Source: Stieleria neptunia
GTDB taxonomy: Bacteria; Planctomycetota; Planctomycetia; Pirellulales; Pirellulaceae
Length of the DNA stretch: 64,000 nucleotides
Direction: 5' to 3'
NCBI RefSeq assembly: GCF_007754155.1
Contig: NZ_CP037423.1
Span: 3,410,001-3,474,000, forward strand
Below the pieces are notes generated by a model that saw only the letters and a list, made by a program, of their open reading frames with translations, did no database searches and was not told where the DNA came from. A program made the position numbers and the translations under genes. Below are positions 54,267-62,993 of the stretch, piece after piece. How positions within the stretch are numbered: position 1 is the first letter of the stretch; each line of letters opens with the position of its first letter.

Positions 54267-54640
54267 TTTGAACCCAAATACGGTTGAAGCAGTTCGACGG
54301 TCTTCGGGTCTCGCAAGGCAAGCTTTCCGAAGCCTCGCACGCAACCGGCCTCCATCGCCGCTTGCTGGTGCTCTTCGTAATTGGTGACCAACATCACGGG
54401 CACTTCGGCGACGTCCCCTTCCGCTTTGATCGTTTTGACCACGTCCATTCCATCGGAGTAGTCACGATCAAGTTTCCGATTGACGGTCACCAGCGCGACG
54501 TCACGTTGACGGAGCAACGTGAGCGTCTCTTCCGCGTTGTGTGATTGCACGACGACGGCATCGAAGTTGGAAGTCACAAACTGACGGATCGAGTGAAAAT
54601 CGGGACCGCAATTACCACAGTCCACAACGGTCTTCGTCAT
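54263..54640 (-). CDS. Pseudo-receiver domain protein
   Basis: A 125-residue protein with a CheY-like pattern: hydrophobic strands FDAVVVQSHN, DVALVTVNRKL, VPVMLVTNYEEHQ and CVRGFGKLAL. The usual phospho-acceptor Asp is Asn (VTVNRK), and the acidic pair after beta-1 is VDCGNCG. The conserved Thr and Lys positions are kept. It is probably a protein-interaction module rather than a phospho-switch. ATG 54640 overlaps the PQQ stop (ATGA), and its own stop overlaps the DMT start. Confidence 0.65.
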   Translation of the reverse strand: MTKTVVDCGNCGPDFHSIRQFVTSNFDAVVVQSHNAEETLTLLRQRDVALVTVNRKLDRDYSDGMDVVKTIKAEGDVAEVPVMLVTNYEEHQQAAMEAGCVRGFGKLALRDPKTVELLQPYLGSN

Positions 54641-56949
54641 TGCGATTGCTTCTCGATGGCGAACAACTTGTCTTTGGTGCTGATGTAGATTCGGCCGTTG
54701 GCCGCAATCGGCGTGCTGTAGACGCTGCTGCCCATGTTGATTTCTTCCATCGGCTCGTTGTACTGCGGGCCGAACTGGAAAATCGCCACGTCGCCGTCTT
54801 CGTCGCCCACGTAGACGTGCCCATCACTGATCAGCGGGCTGCCCCAGCTTTGTGCGAACATGTCATAGGTGAAGTGCACTTTGGCCTGGCCGTTCTCGCC
54901 ACGGGCATCCAAACAGTGCAGCAATCCCGAAAAGTCGGCGACATAGATCACGTCGTCTTTGATCGCACAGGTGCCGATCGTGCGGTGCATTTCCTCTTCG
55001 AAGTCGATTTCGCCGTCGTCGTTGTTGTCCGACAGCGAATAGTGCCAGACCACGGCCGAATTCGGATTGTCGACGGCGATTTCGCCCTTCTCAGGTTCAA
55101 CCGCTTGGATCCGTTTGTGGGGGATCTCGGTGCGACTGTCGCCTTCGACCTTCATCGCCAATTGCGGTGACACGTTGCCACGCTTGTTGGGATCGATGCA
55201 CCAGAAGTGGCCTTCGCCCTCACCGTGCTCGGGATCCTGCCCGACCGCGATGTAAACCAAATCGTTGTAGACGACGGGCGTCGCGATCAGATTGTTACGC
55301 GTTCCTTCACCGCCGATGACCCATTTGGATTCCTTCGGGTTGCAGTCGAATTTCCACAGCAATTCCGGCTTGCCCTCGACGCCACCGTCGGCTTTGAAGC
55401 TGTACAACCATCCGTCTCCGCCGCAAAACAAAACCTGCGGCACGCCGCCCAGCACAGCGACGGTGGGGCTGGACCATTGGCCGTGCAGGATGTTGGATCC
55501 CGGCGAGGAGTCCTGCCACAGCAATTCGCCGGTGTTTTTGTTCATGCACAGGAACGTCGGTGCATCGGGGGCGGGCAAGTTCAGGTGCGATTCGTCCAGG
55601 CCATTGCTGGTGTTGACGAACAGGTAATCGCCATAGCTGGTCACGCTGCACGAGCACATGTTGTGTTGGCTGGTGCCCAGTTCCTGCATCATGTTGTAGA
55701 TCCAGATGGTGTCGGCGTCGCGTTTGTCGTGGATGCCCAGACTCTTGAGCACGCTCAACCGAGGCCCGGCCTTTTTCAGTTCGAATGTGCGGTCGACGCC
55801 GCCGAAGTTTCCGCTGGCGACCCAGCCGGCGCCTTCGTTGACCGTTTCAATTTTGACGTCACCGCTGACCGCTTCGCCGGCCGTTTGCAGCGCTTCGACC
55901 AAGCCGTCGGACAGTTTGCCTTCACCGAGTGCCGCGACCGCTGCCTTGCCGGCGTCGCTGGCGAGCATCAGTTCGGCGACAAACGCCGTTTCCCCTGTCA
56001 CCGGCCCGTCGTCTTCGCCGTCATAATAGCCTTCGACGTCGAGACAGCGGACTTCCCCGCGGCTGGTCACAAACCACAACCGATTGCCTTCGACCAGCGG
56101 TGCACAGCAAATGCCTTGCAGCGGCCAATCGTGAACGCGTCCGGTGATCAGCTTTTCGCTGCTGTGCTGCCACAGGAATTCTCCATCGGCTTCGTTAAAG
56201 GCCAACAAGCATCCCAAGTCGACTTGAGACGGATACCGTTTCAGGTGCCCGGCACCGTTGTTGGTGCCGACAAACACGCGGCCGCCGGCGACGACGGGAT
56301 TCCCGTACGTCTGGCTGCCCAGATTGGCATACCACACGATGTTTTCCGCGTTGCTGTTGTCCCACTCTCCGCTGCGACGATCAAATTTCCCGATGTTCCA
56401 GGTTCGCGGCAATCCGGTCACGCCCGGCGTGTTGTTGCGCAATCGCGTTCCGCCCCACTGCGGCCAGTCCTTCCCGCTCGCCATCACTTCGTTGGGATCC
56501 GAGACCTCGGCAACCAACGTGGTCGCCGATGCTTGGTTTTCCACCTTGGCATCGCTGGTCGGTTTGGCGGCGACCTTGGCGACGGGTTCGCTGGCTGCCG
56601 GTTCGCTGGCTGCCGGTTCGCTGGCTGCCGGTTCGCTGGCTGCCGGTTCGCTGGCGATCGGCTCGGCCGCTGCAGGCTCGACCACTTCGACGGCGGGTTT
56701 GACCGGCATCGGGACTTCGGCAACCGGAGTCTCGGCCGCGACGGTGGTGTTGGCCGTCGTGTTGGACGCCCAGCGGGCCGACGTGGTCGTGTTGCTGCCG
56801 GTGGTATTGCTGCCCGACGTGTTGCTGGTTGCCGCGGCGGGTGGCACGGCGGTCGGTGGCTTGCAACCACTGAACGCAACGGTGGTCAGCGTGCCGAGAC
56901 AGAAAGCAGCCAAGATCATCGAGAACGCCGAGAGTTCTTGTTTTCGCAT
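54637..56949 (-). CDS. Lipoprotein with PQQ-type beta-propeller
   Basis: A 770-residue protein from ATG 56949 (MRKQELSAFSMILAAFCLGT). A lipobox-like VAFSGC gives a lipoprotein signal. A long low-complexity linker follows, with repeated SEPAA units (15-bp DNA repeats, 56585-56659). The C-terminal ~550 residues are PQQ-like blades: NIVWYANLGSQTYGNPVVAG, MNKNTGELLWQDSSPGSNIL, LHCLDARGENGQAKVHFTYD and the final GDVAIFQFGPQYNEPMEEIN. It resembles BamB-like propellers and is anchored at the membrane. A second propeller gene (57069-59333) is upstream. Confidence 0.82.
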   Translation of the reverse strand: MRKQELSAFSMILAAFCLGTLTTVAFSGCKPPTAVPPAAATSNTSGSNTTGSNTTTSARWASNTTANTTVAAETPVAEVPMPVKPAVEVVEPAAAEPIASEPAASEPAASEPAASEPAASEPVAKVAAKPTSDAKVENQASATTLVAEVSDPNEVMASGKDWPQWGGTRLRNNTPGVTGLPRTWNIGKFDRRSGEWDNSNAENIVWYANLGSQTYGNPVVAGGRVFVGTNNGAGHLKRYPSQVDLGCLLAFNEADGEFLWQHSSEKLITGRVHDWPLQGICCAPLVEGNRLWFVTSRGEVRCLDVEGYYDGEDDGPVTGETAFVAELMLASDAGKAAVAALGEGKLSDGLVEALQTAGEAVSGDVKIETVNEGAGWVASGNFGGVDRTFELKKAGPRLSVLKSLGIHDKRDADTIWIYNMMQELGTSQHNMCSCSVTSYGDYLFVNTSNGLDESHLNLPAPDAPTFLCMNKNTGELLWQDSSPGSNILHGQWSSPTVAVLGGVPQVLFCGGDGWLYSFKADGGVEGKPELLWKFDCNPKESKWVIGGEGTRNNLIATPVVYNDLVYIAVGQDPEHGEGEGHFWCIDPNKRGNVSPQLAMKVEGDSRTEIPHKRIQAVEPEKGEIAVDNPNSAVVWHYSLSDNNDDGEIDFEEEMHRTIGTCAIKDDVIYVADFSGLLHCLDARGENGQAKVHFTYDMFAQSWGSPLISDGHVYVGDEDGDVAIFQFGPQYNEPMEEINMGSSVYSTPIAANGRIYISTKDKLFAIEKQSQ
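56585..56659 (-). repeat. Five 15-bp tandem repeats in coding sequence
   Basis: ggttcgctggctgcc occurs four times exactly (56585-56644), then once with a changed end, encoding (A)SEPA units in the linker of the lipoprotein. Confidence 0.92.
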
Positions 56950-57068
56950 TGCGATGGGGTCAGTCGACCTGGTGTGGGGTGGGAAGGGGCATTGGGGAGG
57001 GAAACTCATTCTAGGCAACACGACCGATGAAGCAAATCGTCGGCCGCGTTGCGGGACGAAGCCCCCCA

Positions 57069-59333
57069 CTATGGTTCGTTGCTGTTTTCAACGACTTCGA
57101 TATTGTCCAAATAAATTTCCGCGACCTTTGCGTTGCCGTAAAGACCGGGGCTGGCGTTTAAATTAGGCGATTCGTCTCGCACCGTCAGTGTCCATTCCTG
57201 GGGCTCCTCCTGATCGCGAGGCCAAACCTTGCCGCGGATCACCGCCACCTGTGCGGGGGCTTCGCTCTCCAAATCGACCCGCAGCTTCATCCGGTACCAC
57301 TGGTCTTCCGACCAGGGGAACGCCGCGTTTGCCGAAGACCGTTCCTCGGACGACGCCCAGGTCCGGATTTGAACCTGTTGGGCTTCGCCCATTAAGTCGA
57401 GCACATAACCGTGGGCCGTCAACCCGATGTCCGGCAGGGCGCCCAACGCTCGCTGGCCGCGTGCGTCGGCGGAAATGGTGTACTGTGACAAATCGCTCGG
57501 CCCCATCCAGGCACGGCTTCGGGCCCCCTTGGGGATCGTGCTGATCTTGGTCAAGGCGGCCGACCCGTCGATTTCGCGAATCACGTGGCGGTATCGGGCA
57601 CCGACCCACGACAGGGGCGGATCGGACAGGCCGTCAAAGGTGAATTTCCAGGGCAGCGGGGGCACGATCCGCACGCGCGCGGTGCCGGTGGCGTCGCCCA
57701 ACTGGGCGATGACTTGGACCCCGGTGTGGGCCGCATCGGCCGCAGCGGTCAGCTTGTTGCCGTCGATGGAGGCCGCGCCGCCTTCGACTCGGAACGTCAC
57801 GTCGCCGGGCGTTTCCAGTTTTTGGCCGATCGCGTTGAACACATTGACCTTGTACTCGATCGATTCACCGGGTTGGATGACGGCTTCGACCGGAACGATT
57901 TGGACCTGGGCGATCTGCGTGTCCTCGGCAACCGGTCGCTCCTCTCCGAAGGCATCGCGGATCGATTGGTCGGACTGTTTGGCCGCTTCATTGCTGATGC
58001 AGTACAGATTTCGCGTGCTTTGGAAATACAAGCGACCGTCGGCGACGATCGGCGAGGCGACAAAGGATTCACTCCGCAAGCGTCCGTCGTTGATCACTTC
58101 AAACCCGTCGGCGGTCGGCTTGACGATCGACCAGCGACCATTTTCGGTCGTCACGTAGATCTTTCCGTCGGCGTACAACAGCGCCGATTTTTGGCGGCTG
58201 TCGGCGAACCGTTCTTGTTCGACAATCGGTTCTCCCGTTTCGGCATCGAAAACCCACATCTTGCAGCGGTCATCGACCAGGTACAAACGCCCATCGATGA
58301 GCACCGGTTCGCTGAATCCCGCCACGACTTCGTACTGTTTCCACAGCTCACTGACTTGGGTTTGATCACCGGTGCCGGAAACCTTGATTCCCGCGACGGC
58401 GCCCATCACGTTGGCCCATTCGCCGACGTTTTCTTCATTGTGGCTGCAAAAGATTTTGTCGCCGACGACCAGGGGTGCGGCGAATAGTCCCCGACGCGAC
58501 AGTTCGTATTTCCAGAGCGGTTTGCCCGTTCGAGGCTGAATGCCCCAGACCTGGCCGTCGCCAAAGCCCATGATCAATTGCCGTTGACCGTCGATGGTCG
58601 TAATGGTCGGTGCCGAGTAGGACGTGTCGTAGGGCAAATCACGCGTTCCGCTGAACCAAACGAATTCGCCCGTCAGCTTGTCCAGTGCCAGCATGCGGTG
58701 ATTGGGTTTGGCGTAGTCGCCCCAGTTGATGATGATCCCGCTGATGATCACCAAGTCTTCGTGCACGATCGGGAAATTCGTCCGCCCCCCGTAGGTGCTG
58801 AGCATGCCGAACTGTTCGTGCAACGGGACCTTCCAAAGCGTCTCGCCGGATTCCCCGTCCATGCACTGGAAGATGTCGCAGGCGCCCAGCACATACACGT
58901 TGCCCGACTCCGGGTCGGCGACGACGCTGGTCCACCCGATCCGCTCTGCCGGGACATCCGACAGCCAGACGTTGTAGCTGTTTTCCCAGATCGTCTCGCC
59001 GGTCTTGGCGTCCAGGCAGACGACTTTCTCGCCTTCTCGCTCGGTGTCGGGCAGGTGCCGTTGGATCGTGTAGAGTCGTCCCCCCATCGTGACCGGGGTG
59101 CAGAAACTGCCGATGTCTTCGCGTTTCCACAGCAGATTGCTGCCGTCGCCTCCCTTGGAATCCCAGTCGTCGGGCAAGCCGCTGACCTGGGCGGTCCCGT
59201 CCATGTTCGGACCACGCCAATAGGGCCAGTCGGCCGCCGGCGCCGCGACACCGAGCCACAAGATCGGAAGCATCAACAGGAATGGCAACGCCGCATCGAA
59301 TCGACGTCGGAGGTCAGAAGTTGGTCGCGTCAT
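57069..59333 (-). CDS. Secreted PQQ-type beta-propeller protein (BamB-like)
   Basis: A 754-residue protein. Signal region FDAALPFLLMLPILWLGVAA is followed by DWPYWRGPNMDGTAQVSGLP, a typical planctomycete propeller opening. Blades include VVCLDAKTGETIWENSYNVW, CMDGESGETLWKVPLHEQFG, GIQPRTGKPLWKYELSRRGL and VFDAETGEPIVEQERFADSR. The last ~250 residues form beta-sandwich-like regions (VIQPGESIEYKVNVFNAIGQ, then WYRMKLRVDLE). It lies 120 bases upstream of the lipoprotein gene on the same strand, so they may share a transcript. Function unknown; alcohol dehydrogenase active-site residues are not apparent. Confidence 0.85.
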   Translation of the reverse strand: MTRPTSDLRRRFDAALPFLLMLPILWLGVAAPAADWPYWRGPNMDGTAQVSGLPDDWDSKGGDGSNLLWKREDIGSFCTPVTMGGRLYTIQRHLPDTEREGEKVVCLDAKTGETIWENSYNVWLSDVPAERIGWTSVVADPESGNVYVLGACDIFQCMDGESGETLWKVPLHEQFGMLSTYGGRTNFPIVHEDLVIISGIIINWGDYAKPNHRMLALDKLTGEFVWFSGTRDLPYDTSYSAPTITTIDGQRQLIMGFGDGQVWGIQPRTGKPLWKYELSRRGLFAAPLVVGDKIFCSHNEENVGEWANVMGAVAGIKVSGTGDQTQVSELWKQYEVVAGFSEPVLIDGRLYLVDDRCKMWVFDAETGEPIVEQERFADSRQKSALLYADGKIYVTTENGRWSIVKPTADGFEVINDGRLRSESFVASPIVADGRLYFQSTRNLYCISNEAAKQSDQSIRDAFGEERPVAEDTQIAQVQIVPVEAVIQPGESIEYKVNVFNAIGQKLETPGDVTFRVEGGAASIDGNKLTAAADAAHTGVQVIAQLGDATGTARVRIVPPLPWKFTFDGLSDPPLSWVGARYRHVIREIDGSAALTKISTIPKGARSRAWMGPSDLSQYTISADARGQRALGALPDIGLTAHGYVLDLMGEAQQVQIRTWASSEERSSANAAFPWSEDQWYRMKLRVDLESEAPAQVAVIRGKVWPRDQEEPQEWTLTVRDESPNLNASPGLYGNAKVAEIYLDNIEVVENSNEP

Positions 59334-59425
59334 AGGGAGGCAATCTGGCAGGAGGGGAGTTTGGGCAACGGACGATGTGCTCTTGGTCGCTATCTTAACT
59401 GGACTCGACGAGGTTCATTAGTCCC

Positions 59426-59779
59426 TCAATCGAAGTGTTCGTCGGCGGGATCGAAGTCGGGTAGGCAAACGATCACCACTTCCATGCATCCGACCGCACG
59501 ATGTCGGGTGCCGGGTGGGATCAAGATCGAGGTTTTGGGGCGGACGGGGTGCAATCGGCCGTCCAGCTCGATCGCCGCATCATCATCACACTCCAATACG
59601 ACGTAAACCTCGGTGTGTTCGGTATGGTAGTGCGTTCGGGCTGATCGATCGATTTTTGTCAGATGAACGGTCCCGGGGAACTCGCCCCGGTCGTGAAATG
59701 CCCGACGCGCGATGCCACAGGGGCACGCGACCCCGGGCAGGGCGGTCAGATCGACGATGGCGGGGCCTTGGTCGGGCAT
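59426..59779 (-). CDS. Cupin-domain protein
   Basis: A 117-residue protein. Metal-binding motif 1 is ARTHYHTEHTEVYVVLE (His, His, Glu) and motif 2 is LIPPGTRHRAVG (His). It is a single small beta-barrel of the Cupin_2 type. It may be an isomerase or binding protein; the substrate cannot be read. Confidence 0.87.
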   Translation of the reverse strand: MPDQGPAIVDLTALPGVACPCGIARRAFHDRGEFPGTVHLTKIDRSARTHYHTEHTEVYVVLECDDDAAIELDGRLHPVRPKTSILIPPGTRHRAVGCMEVVIVCLPDFDPADEHFD

Positions 59780-60498
59780 CTCTGGCGTCTCCCACGCTCG
59801 AAAGTGGCAACTTCTCTAGGGATCATTCCGGCAACGGCTGTGAATCCAATGTACAGAACTGCTCGGAACAGAACTGAAATGCACAGAACACAGGCTGACC
59901 CGTCACCGCGGCGTTTGGCGTTCCCGCGGCCAGAGCCCCCGAACGGGCGGCAGCCGAACGCCTCACCTGATCCGGTCGATGATAGTTTATACCGTCCAGT
60001 CCGGTTGTTCCACGTGACCAACCCGGGTGTCGGTTGTCCCCCCCCACATCGAGAGCAGCTTGCCCAGCCGTCAAAGCTTCGCAAGCTGGCGAAAATAGAG
60101 TGGAACAGTAATCTCGGACCGTAACCGGTCCGATACGGTTAGTGATCCAAGCTGACAAATCGTCCCGACCGGGACGAACCGACGGCGAACGATCGACCCA
60201 GAATTCCTCGTTGCACAGGACGCAACGGGGGATTTGAAAAGCGATTTCGCGTGCGGATTCGAATTGCCGATCAATTGGCAAGACGTTGTTCCACCACGAC
60301 AAATTGCCATCGAGCTGAACGAAGTCGGCGGGCTGTGTAACCCACACCGCGGTCCGTCCGTGCTCGAAGGGTGTATCAATCGGATGCGATCGCCGGCAAC
60401 TTCGTCCAGCGAACGCACCCGAGTGGCAGTCGAATTCGACCAACATGACCCGCTTTTCAAATCGACCCGCGTAACAAACTAAGGGAGACGTGGCTCCG
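59780..60498. other. Long upstream region of the Cys-rich gene
   Basis: About 720 bases without a convincing gene. A hairpin tcggacc-gtaacc-ggtccga lies at 60114-60133. A putative Shine-Dalgarno aagggag is at 60481-60487, 11 bases before ATG 60499. Weak frames on both strands have no family similarity. It is possibly a long 5' leader. Confidence 0.45.
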
Positions 60499-61338
60499 AT
60501 GATACGGACACTGATGATGATGGCCCTCGTTCTTGGCACCACGACGTGTTGCCAAACACAAGGGATGGACTTGCTCCAAAAATTGATGAAGGGCAGCGTT
60601 AGCTCTTCATGCTGTGACACCGGCTGTGCCGCCGCACCGTGCGGCTGCGAAGCAGACCCCGCTTGTGGCTGCGAAGCCCCCTGCGGCGGATGCGCCGCCG
60701 AACCGGCCTGTGGTTGCGAAGCACCCGCTTGCGGTTGCGCCGCTGAACCGGCATGTGGCTGCGAAGTCGCTGCACCTTGCTGCGAAACCGCTCCGGCATG
60801 TGGCTGCGAAGTCGCTGCACCGTGCTGCGAAACCGCTCCGGCTTGTGGCTGCGAAGTCGCTGCACCTTGCTGTGACACCGCCCCGGCGTGTGGCTGCAGC
60901 AAGAAAAGCGGCGGACTGCTCGCTCACCTGTTCGCTTGCAAGAAAAGCTCGTGCTGTGAACCGGCTTGTGGTTGCGAAACCGCTTGCTGCGAAACCGCTC
61001 CGGCTTGTGGCTGCGAAGTCGCTGCCCCCTGCGGTTGCGACAGCGGCTGCGACTCGCCTTGCGGTTGCGGCTCCAAGAGCGGAGGACTGCTGAAGAAACT
61101 GTTCGGCAACCTTCGCAAAAGCTCCTGCGGATGTGACAGCTGCTGCGACGCTCCGGCGTGCGACAGCGGTTGCGGATGCGGAGCAACCTACAGCGCCCCG
61201 ATGGCTCCCGCACCGGCTCCGGCCGCTGCTCCCGCCGCCGACGCAGCTCCCATGCCTCCCGCTCCGATCGTTGATCCGAGTGCGAGCATCTCACAAAAGC
61301 GTCGCGTCATTCAAGCCAGTGCCCGCTACGTCCGCTGA
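60499..61338 (+). CDS. Secreted cysteine-rich repeat protein
   Basis: A 279-residue protein with 50 cysteines. After a short hydrophobic start (MIRTLMMMALVLGTTTCC) the chain is built from PACGCE..APCCETA-type units, with Cys-Gly-Cys and Cys-Cys pairs. Two longer insertions carry the motif SGGLL(A/K)(H/K)LF. The C-terminal ~60 residues are Ala/Pro/Met-rich and Cys-free. Similar planctomycete proteins are good candidates for the disulfide-rich cell-wall or envelope material known in this phylum. ATG 60499 gives a better signal than the upstream GTG 60490. The gene ends in a strong terminator. Confidence 0.85.
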   Translation: MIRTLMMMALVLGTTTCCQTQGMDLLQKLMKGSVSSSCCDTGCAAAPCGCEADPACGCEAPCGGCAAEPACGCEAPACGCAAEPACGCEVAAPCCETAPACGCEVAAPCCETAPACGCEVAAPCCDTAPACGCSKKSGGLLAHLFACKKSSCCEPACGCETACCETAPACGCEVAAPCGCDSGCDSPCGCGSKSGGLLKKLFGNLRKSSCGCDSCCDAPACDSGCGCGATYSAPMAPAPAPAAAPAADAAPMPPAPIVDPSASISQKRRVIQASARYVR

Positions 61339-61402
61339 TAAAGCGAAACGTAGCAACCGGGTGATAAACCCGGCTGCTGGACTCAAGACGTGAACCGCGA
61401 AA

Positions 61403-61438
61403 GCGGCTCGGCAGTTCGCTGCCGAGCCGCTTTTTTTT
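61403..61438 (+). terminator. Strong intrinsic terminator
   Basis: Perfect 12-bp stem gcggctcggcag / ctgccgagccgc with a ttcg tetraloop, followed by eight T. It ends the Cys-rich gene transcript. It is one of two classical terminators recognised in the window. Confidence 0.95.
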
Positions 61439-61515
61439 GTTTCAAGTTTCAGGTTTCAGGTTTCAGGTTTCAGGTTTCAGGTTTCAGGTTTCAGGTTTCA
61501 GGTTTCAGGTTTCAG
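61439..61515. repeat. Heptamer tandem array (gtttcag)
   Basis: One gtttcaa followed by ten exact gtttcag units (61446-61515). An inverted, degenerate version (gaaacct-ggaaccc-ggaacct-ggaactc) lies at 61603-61630, immediately before mrp. Confidence 0.95.
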
Positions 61516-61636
61516 GTTTGCGATTTTCCTAGCTGGGTCCCACTTCTTTGGCAAATCGTTACCCTGTAACCGACTCAACATCCGACTTGGCGCTGCCAAC
61601 TTGAAACCTGGAACCCGGAACCTGGAACTCAAAAAC

Positions 61637-62731
61637 ATGCCTGATCTCTCCGAATCTTCCGTCCGCCAGCTTCTCGATGGGCACCCCGACCCCGAAACCG
61701 GACGCCCGATGGGCTCGATGGGGCAAGTCGTCTCGGTCGGTGTGGACGGCCAGCACGCCAAGATCCAGCTCGGCCTCACCTCCCACTCGCTTCCGATCCA
61801 AGACGATGTGCGCGACGCCGTGCTGTCCAAACTGGCCGCCGCCTTTCCTGGCATCCAGGTCGATCTGGAATTCAAGACGCACGCCCGTCCGGCCACGCGC
61901 GTCGGCCAAACCGCGCTCCGCGCCAAAAGCGTGATCGCGGTCGGCAGCGGCAAAGGCGGCGTCGGCAAAAGCACCGTGGCGGCTTCGATCGCGCTGACGC
62001 TGCGGCGACTGGGCAGCCGAGTCGGCTTGATGGACGCGGATGTCTACGGACCCAGCATTCCACATCTGCTGGGGCTCTCCGGCCGTCCCGGTTTTAGCGA
62101 GTCCAAACGGATCGATCCGATCATGCTCGACGACAGCCCCGACCTGTCGCCAATGCCCGTGATGTCGATGGGATTCCTGGTCGACCCCAAGGAAGCCGTG
62201 ATTTGGCGCGGCCCGATGCTGCACGGTTCGATCAACCAGTTTCTGGGCATGACCGAATGGGGTGAACTGGATTACCTGATCATCGACATGCCACCGGGAA
62301 CCGGCGACGTCGCCTTGACGCTCTCGCAAGCCATCCCGCTGGCCGGCAGTGTGGTCGTCTGCACGCCCCAAGAGGTCGCGCTGCTCGATGCCGTCAAGGC
62401 GATCGCGATGTTTCGAAAGGTCAACATTCCGATCCTGGGCATGGTCGAAAACATGAGCGGCTTCCTGTGCCCCGATTGCGGCAAGACCTATGACATCTTT
62501 GGGGCCGGTGGGGCACGCGAGAAGGCCGAGCAGATGGACGTCGCCTTCCTGGGCGGCCTTCCGTTGGACATCAAACTGCGTGTCGCCGGTGACGAAGGAC
62601 GGCTGGCTGCGGTTCTCAGCAGCGACGAAGCCGCTCGTGCCCCCCTGGAACGCGTCAGCCAAGCGATGGTTCGTACCCTGGCTGCTCGAAATGCCGCCGC
62701 ACCGCCCAAGCCGTCGCTGCCGACACTCTGA
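61637..62731 (+). CDS. mrp: Mrp/NBP35-family iron-sulfur cluster carrier
   Basis: A 364-residue protein. The N-terminal MIP18-like domain (residues 1-90) precedes VIAVGSGKGGVGKSTVAASI (deviant Walker A), GLMDADVYGPSIPHLLGL, the switch YLIIDMPPGTGDVALT and GMVENMSGFLCPDCGKTYDI with the CxxC that binds the cluster. It transfers [4Fe-4S] clusters to target enzymes; cytoplasmic. Start ATG 61637, six bases after the inverted heptamer tract. Confidence 0.95.
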   Translation: MPDLSESSVRQLLDGHPDPETGRPMGSMGQVVSVGVDGQHAKIQLGLTSHSLPIQDDVRDAVLSKLAAAFPGIQVDLEFKTHARPATRVGQTALRAKSVIAVGSGKGGVGKSTVAASIALTLRRLGSRVGLMDADVYGPSIPHLLGLSGRPGFSESKRIDPIMLDDSPDLSPMPVMSMGFLVDPKEAVIWRGPMLHGSINQFLGMTEWGELDYLIIDMPPGTGDVALTLSQAIPLAGSVVVCTPQEVALLDAVKAIAMFRKVNIPILGMVENMSGFLCPDCGKTYDIFGAGGAREKAEQMDVAFLGGLPLDIKLRVAGDEGRLAAVLSSDEAARAPLERVSQAMVRTLAARNAAAPPKPSLPTL

Positions 62732-62755
62732 CCGCGTGCTTGGTCAATCTTCGAA

Positions 62756-62821
62756 GTGGGGTAAGCTTCCAGCTTGCCGTCTCGTTTCACTCGTAAAACG
62801 CAAGCTAGAAGCTTACGCCAC
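62756..62821. repeat. Inverted pair of the gtggcgtaagcttccagcttgc repeat
   Basis: Left arm gtggggtaagcttccagctt(gc) (62756-62777) and right arm gcaagctagaagcttacgcc(ac) (62800-62821) form a long hairpin 25 bases after the mrp stop. Between convergent mrp and the histone-like gene. Confidence 0.85.
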
Positions 62822-62916
62822 TTGCTTGCTGACCTAAACACCGGTAGGGAGAGACTTCCAGCCCGTCAACGGGCCCCCCCTGCCGCGTGTGAAGGCCTCT
62901 CTCGCGTACCCACCAC

Positions 62917-62949
62917 AAAAAAACCGCTCGGGGGTGACCCGAGCGGTTT
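62917..62949 (-). terminator. Terminator of the histone-like gene
   Basis: 12-bp stem aaaccgctcggg (62921-62932) / cccgagcggttt (62938-62949). On the minus strand it is followed by a T run (complement of the A run at 62917-62923). Confidence 0.85.
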
Positions 62950-62993
62950 GGTGGATGGATGGGGCCGATTGAAAATCGGCGAAGAGCAGAAGC

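Noticed and set aside
55207..57030. Plus-strand 607-codon frame opposite the PQQ lipoprotein
   Set aside because: Antisense shadow of a propeller gene; its repeats mirror the SEPAA array.
59823..60902. Minus-strand frame with Gln/Ala/Pro repeats overlapping the Cys-rich gene
   Set aside because: The repeats are the complement of the CGC/CC units; no start signal or family.
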